A DNA stretch of 64,000 bases. Origin: Roseihalotalea indica. GTDB lineage: Bacteria > Bacteroidota > Bacteroidia > Cytophagales > Cyclobacteriaceae. The stretch lies in contig NZ_JAINFL010000002.1 of NCBI RefSeq assembly GCF_022458895.1, forward strand, positions 124,001 to 188,000, written 5' to 3'. The translations under genes and the position numbers were made by a program. Below, in pieces: positions 60,910-64,000 of the stretch; position 1 is the first letter of the stretch; every line of letters starts with the position of its first letter. The notes under the pieces were generated by a model, which saw nothing but the letters and a program-made list of their open reading frames with translations, had not been told where the DNA came from and made no database searches.

Positions 60910-61302
60910 ATGGAATGGAACCCAAAAGAAGTCGTTATAATCTATAATTTTGAAGAGCGGGGTAATCGTGAAGCGGTCGCCTACGCTAAGCAAATTGCGC
61001 AACACGTAAACGAAATCGATATCTCTAAGAACCCCCTTACTGAGCGGCAGCTGGCCGAACTGCTAGACCGGCTGGGAGTAGGAATTGAAGATATTATTGA
61101 TCGACGTTCTGATTTGTACAAAGAAAAATATCAGGATGTAGACATGGAAGAAGCTGACTGGCTGGGCGTTATTAAGCATAACCCCGAGCTCATGCGTACC
61201 CCCATTGGTATTTTGGGAGATAAGGCCGTTATTTGTGAATCTCCTGGTGATATGCTCAAATTAGATGATGGTCAGGGTTTTGACCAGAATATGAAAACCT
61301 AG
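60910..61302 (+). CDS. ArsC/Spx-family thioredoxin-fold protein lacking the catalytic cysteine
   Basis: The 130-residue protein keeps the ArsC fold: strand EVVIIYNF, helix NREAVAYAKQI, IDISKNPLTERQLAELLDRL (arsenate-reductase-like helix), RSDLYKEKY and the terminal RTPIGILGDKAVIC with the arginine and cis-Pro-like RTPI. The active-site Cys that follows strand 1 in ArsC and Spx is replaced (YNFEERGNRE), and the only Cys is in the final strand. It cannot reduce arsenate by the normal mechanism; it may be a binding or regulatory protein. Confidence 0.72.
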   Translation: MEWNPKEVVIIYNFEERGNREAVAYAKQIAQHVNEIDISKNPLTERQLAELLDRLGVGIEDIIDRRSDLYKEKYQDVDMEEADWLGVIKHNPELMRTPIGILGDKAVICESPGDMLKLDDGQGFDQNMKT

Positions 61303-61325
61303 GAAGATCTAAACTTTAGTAAGGA

Positions 61326-61360
61326 GGGGATGTGCTACGGCATATCCCCTTTTCTATTTT
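61326..61360 (+). terminator. Intrinsic terminator after the ArsC-like gene
   Basis: GGGGATGTG pairs with CATATCCCC (one G-U) around the loop CTACGG, followed by TTTTCTATTTT. It ends at the stop of the convergent repeat-protein gene and may serve both strands. Confidence 0.85.
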
Positions 61361-62786
61361 AGTGGATGCATTTCATCACTCGCCCGTAGTAGTTGTCTGA
61401 TGAGATAGATTTGGCTGTTTTAATAATCGCATCTTTTACTGTTTCACTATCGCTTTTCTGGCAGGCCTCTAATAATAACTCGGAGAGGTAATGGTCGCTC
61501 TCTATCGTATTGGCACTGCTCACAACGTTGGCTAGTTGCTCATCATTCAATTCAGTTTCATTGATCAATGTTCGCAGTAGTTCTACCCGGTAGTGGTCAC
61601 TGTCCATGGCGCGAGAAGCTTCCAGAAAGAGATCTAATGACTGTACAAAACCTTCCTGTTGCAACATAGCCCGCATTACCTCGCTTTTATAATGGTCTGA
61701 TTCCAGGGTTGTTAACGCATTGTGAAGAACATCATACTGCTGCTTACCAAGAGGCTGGGTATGCAACAGTCGCTTAAAGCTCTCGGCCTGATAGTGGTCC
61801 GATTCCATTTGCCCAATAGCCTGAATCACATAATCCAACGCTTCGCCCGACCAGCTTTTTTGGTGGTCTAGCAACTCGTTCACTACTTCACTACGGTAAT
61901 GATCTGATTCAATTTCGGGCAGCAGGTCGCGCACCAGGTAAGCCAGGTTTTCTTCTGCCAGCGTGGTACGCACCACCCGACTGATCACCTCATGCTTATA
62001 ATGATCCGAGTCCAGGGTAGCAATCAGAGTCAGCAAGTTAGCCTGGTTAGGTGACGATGAGAGTTGATCTACCACCAGGTTGATAAGCTCGGTTTTGTAA
62101 TGATCAGACTCTACTGTTTTAATGGCACTGAGATAAGAGTCTACATTTCCGGCATCGGCCAATAGTACCTGATGGTGTTCTTTGAAGATTTCGGTACGGT
62201 AGTGGTCCGAGTTAATGGTATTTCCCACTGCTTCAATGACTTCAGTAATATCCTGCTGAGGAATGGAGCGGTCTAGTAACAGTTTGAAATAAAGGGTGCG
62301 GGCGTGGTCGCTGGTAAGGTTGGAAATTTCCTTTAGAACTCCCTGCGTTCCGGCTTGCTCATAAAAGCGGGCTACCCGCGATTCTGCTCCCAGGCCAGTG
62401 TTACGTACCAGTTCGGAGAGTAAATCAGCAAACCACGCTTTAGCCTCGCTGTTGTATTCGGTAGTGCGCCCATCTTTACGATAGCGATAGTCTAGTTGGT
62501 CTCCGTCTGGCTCAATGCGCAGCTCCTGATCGGTGCCCGGCGTCTTTTCTTCTACCTCCAGGTAGCCGCCCGGGGAAACCGAGGCAATACTTCGGTCATC
62601 CTCACTAAGAGTAAATTCGCCTTCGTAATGAATGGTAAGTTTCTTGCGCCCATCTTCAAAGACCATTTTTCGATCGCCATTATTATCCTGAATAGAAATG
62701 GACTGGGCCGATAGCTGTGGGCTTAGTAAAAGCCCCGTCATAAAGACGATGATAAAATAACGTGCCTGGAATAAACTCATGGCCAT
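61359..62786 (-). CDS. Secreted alpha-helical repeat protein with about ten SDHY repeats
   Basis: The 475-residue protein has a signal peptide (ARYFIIVFMTGLLLSPQLSA), a beta-rich N-terminal domain of about 110 residues (KLTIHYEGEFTLSEDDRSIA, DGDQLDYRYRKDGR) and then tandem repeats. Each begins (E/D)SDHY(R/K)xE and is 33-35 residues long: eight exact SDHY copies, one degenerate N-terminal copy (SDHARTLYF) and one C-terminal (SDNYYGRVM). The pattern suggests two-helix units stacked like HEAT repeats, with the SDHY turn exposed in each. Similar 'SDYx(K/R)xE' repeats are seen in periplasmic parts of some BlaR1/M56-type proteins, but no peptidase domain is present. Function unknown; protein-binding scaffold in the periplasm is likely. 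Confidence 0.85.
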   Translation of the reverse strand: MAMSLFQARYFIIVFMTGLLLSPQLSAQSISIQDNNGDRKMVFEDGRKKLTIHYEGEFTLSEDDRSIASVSPGGYLEVEEKTPGTDQELRIEPDGDQLDYRYRKDGRTTEYNSEAKAWFADLLSELVRNTGLGAESRVARFYEQAGTQGVLKEISNLTSDHARTLYFKLLLDRSIPQQDITEVIEAVGNTINSDHYRTEIFKEHHQVLLADAGNVDSYLSAIKTVESDHYKTELINLVVDQLSSSPNQANLLTLIATLDSDHYKHEVISRVVRTTLAEENLAYLVRDLLPEIESDHYRSEVVNELLDHQKSWSGEALDYVIQAIGQMESDHYQAESFKRLLHTQPLGKQQYDVLHNALTTLESDHYKSEVMRAMLQQEGFVQSLDLFLEASRAMDSDHYRVELLRTLINETELNDEQLANVVSSANTIESDHYLSELLLEACQKSDSETVKDAIIKTAKSISSDNYYGRVMKCIH

Positions 62787-63091
62787 TGGGTTAGAAGTGT
62801 GGGTAAAGTAGTGATTGTCTATCTAAGGTACACAAAAGCACAGAGTTATCCATCCTTTGGAAAGAAAAGCGCCTGTGTAAATCGGAGGGGGTTATTAGAA
62901 AAGCAAGCTGGCTGGTATATTGTCGTAATTACCCCTGCATATTGTCGGTTTTCCCCAGTGTCAGAGATATTCAGGGTACGTATACTTGTATGAAAGTTCA
63001 TGAACACCTCTGTGGAGCAGAAACCACATTAAAAAACGGGCAGTACCGAAAAGCCACACAAGTAAGGACCCAATCTAAATCATCAGCAACT
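62787..63091. other. Intergenic region
   Basis: This 305-base divergent region holds no coding-like ORF apart from an upstream, non-homologous extension of the VOC gene. No clear promoter box or repeat was found. Confidence 0.4.
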
Positions 63092-63601
63092 ATGGCAACT
63101 ATGCAAAAAATCATCTCCAATTTATGGTTCGATCAACAGGCCGAAGACGCCGTAAAATTTTATACTTCTGTTTTCGAAAACTCGAGAATAGTAAAAACTG
63201 CCTACTACGGCAATGAAGGCCAGGAGGCTCACGGCATGCCCGAGGGCACCGTTATGACGATAGAATTTGAACTGGAAGGACAAACCTTTTTAGCGCTGAA
63301 TGGCGGACCCCATTTTCAATTTAACGAAGCCATTTCTTTTATCATCAACTGCGATACTCAGGAGGAAATAGACTATTACTGGAACAAACTCTCGGAAGGA
63401 GGAGATGAAAAAGCCCAGATGTGCGGCTGGCTAAAAGACCAGTATGGCCTTTCCTGGCAGGTTGTTCCCCGCACCTTAGATGATATGATGACTGATGAAG
63501 ATAAAGAAAAATCAGCCCGGGTGATGAAGGCTATGCTTCAGATGAAAAAGCTAGACCTGGAAACGCTGAAGCAAGCTTATGAAGGGCCAGTGACGGCATA
63601 A
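63092..63601 (+). CDS. VOC-superfamily (PhnB/3-demethylubiquinone-like) protein
   Basis: The ATG at 63092 is chosen because homology-like sequence begins there (MATMQKIISNLWFDQQAEDA); 50 more codons upstream look non-coding. The 169-residue protein has the betaalphabetabetabeta VOC pattern of the PhnB group: VKFYTSVFENSRIVKTAYYG, VMTIEFELEGQTFLALNGGP, FIINCDTQEEIDYYWNKLSE, CGWLKDQYGLSWQVVPRTLD. Members include putative methyltransferase-like and glyoxalase-like proteins without a proven activity. Cytoplasmic. Confidence 0.9.
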   Translation: MATMQKIISNLWFDQQAEDAVKFYTSVFENSRIVKTAYYGNEGQEAHGMPEGTVMTIEFELEGQTFLALNGGPHFQFNEAISFIINCDTQEEIDYYWNKLSEGGDEKAQMCGWLKDQYGLSWQVVPRTLDDMMTDEDKEKSARVMKAMLQMKKLDLETLKQAYEGPVTA

Positions 63602-63633
63602 CCTAATGCCTTCATTCCACAGCAGAAAGCTAA

Positions 63634-63675
63634 GGCAGGCTGCTCCGGTAACTCAACCAGTGCTGCCTGCTTTTT
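63634..63675 (+). terminator. Intrinsic terminator after the VOC gene
   Basis: GCAGGC (63635-63640) pairs with GCCTGC (63665-63670), with further inner G-C pairs, followed by TTTTT. It lies 33 bases after the stop. Confidence 0.75.
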
Positions 63676-63756
63676 GCTGCTGGTAATAAGATTTATACAT
63701 CCAGGGAAACTAGTTTCCCAATACGTTCTTCATCACTTTTCTTTGCTTTCAAGTTT

Positions 63757-64000
63757 TTATTCATCTCGAAGCGAATGTACGGGATTCATCGAAGCCGCCC
63801 GGAAGGCCTGAAGGCTTACACTAAATCCGGCAATCAGGATAGCGGCGATTCCGGCAATCACGAAAATGTCTATGCGAATAGGAACGCGATAAGCAAAATC
63901 CTGTAAGAACTGATCAGCAGCATAATATACCAACGGGCAGGCAACCAGAAAGGCCAGCAGTACCAATAAGGCAAAATTCCGGGACAGTAACACGATAATC
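63757..64000 (-). CDS. FtsX/MacB-type ABC transporter permease, C-terminal part (runs off right edge)
   Basis: The last 81 residues of a permease are seen: IIVLLSRNFALLVLLAFLVA, ADQFLQDFAYRVPIRIDIFV, a final transmembrane helix (IAGIAAILIAGFSVSLQAFR) and the family end AASMNPVHSLRDE, very like SNPVNSLRSE of the permease at 44864. The frame is open to the window edge, so the gene continues. It is another candidate partner for the ATPases at 50042 and 56203. Confidence 0.9.
   Translation of the reverse strand, partial: IIVLLSRNFALLVLLAFLVACPLVYYAADQFLQDFAYRVPIRIDIFVIAGIAAILIAGFSVSLQAFRAASMNPVHSLRDE

Noticed and set aside
1..64000. CRISPR arrays, tRNA and rRNA genes, integrases or transposases
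   Set aside because: No regularly spaced repeats, T-loop-like GTTCGA motifs with acceptor stems, or recombinase/transposase motifs were found in any frame.

Overview
The window looks like a piece of chromosome from a marine-type member of the Bacteroidota, most likely order Cytophagales or a relative. The evidence is a SusC/SusD pair behind an ECF sigma factor and a FecR-like anti-sigma factor, DUF4249 lipoproteins paired with a TonB-dependent receptor, a type IX secretion PorU/PorV-like pair, menaquinone-type genes (menF, polyprenyl diphosphate synthase), many FtsX/MacB-type permeases, weak Shine-Dalgarno sequences and a TAnnTTTG-type promoter. I saw no rRNA, tRNA, CRISPR array, prophage or complete insertion sequence.

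Layout. 1-6.3 kb (minus): an outer-membrane cluster with a TonB-dependent receptor and two copies of a [DUF4249 lipoprotein + small beta-barrel] cassette; the beta-barrel of one copy is broken by a one-base frameshift. 6.4-9.3 kb (minus): a DNA glycosylase of the Fpg/Nei fold without zinc-finger cysteines, and a secreted M1 metallopeptidase. 9.6-15.3 kb: a red-light module of heme oxygenase, bacteriophytochrome kinase, single-domain response regulator and receiver-kinase hybrid (plus), facing a PAS kinase with a degenerate ATPase domain. 15.5-19.1 kb: DUF486 membrane protein, polyprenyl diphosphate synthase, alpha/beta hydrolase, DUF6503 lipoprotein. 19.1-25.3 kb (minus): a giant C25-family PorU2-like protein and a PorV-like partner. 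25.5-29.6 kb: murI, a DUF1080 protein, a 1 kb gene-poor stretch with a possible gene relic, and a di-heme cytochrome c peroxidase. 30-38 kb (plus): ECF sigma, FecR-like anti-sigma, SusC, SusD and a glycerophosphodiesterase lipoprotein, a compact uptake locus. 38-45 kb: HMG-CoA reductase, an ATP-grasp ligase paired with a DUF1704/QEGLA metalloprotein, a TspO-like protein and a ZIP transporter.

44.8-58.3 kb holds parts of a tripartite ABC efflux machine in several operons: an FtsX/MacB permease, HlyD adaptor plus ABC ATPase, and a second ABC ATPase plus TolC. In their midst lies a sigma-54-type response regulator/kinase pair. The upstream regions of the three efflux units all carry 16-bp inverted repeats of the form TGTnCG-N4-CGnACA, and the sites in each cluster lie exactly 21 bp apart. 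I read these as the enhancer sites of the local sigma-54 activator; this is the strongest undescribed signal in the window. Two Tat-type ferritin-like proteins and an IVP-type four-helix-bundle gene sit within the same stretch, and a 53-residue lipoprotein gene lies beside one operator.

58.3-64 kb: isochorismate synthase and a hotdog thioesterase (menaquinone branch), a histidine phosphatase, an ArsC-like protein without its cysteine, a secreted protein made of about ten SDHY repeats of 33-35 residues, a VOC-family protein, and the C-terminus of another FtsX permease running off the right edge.
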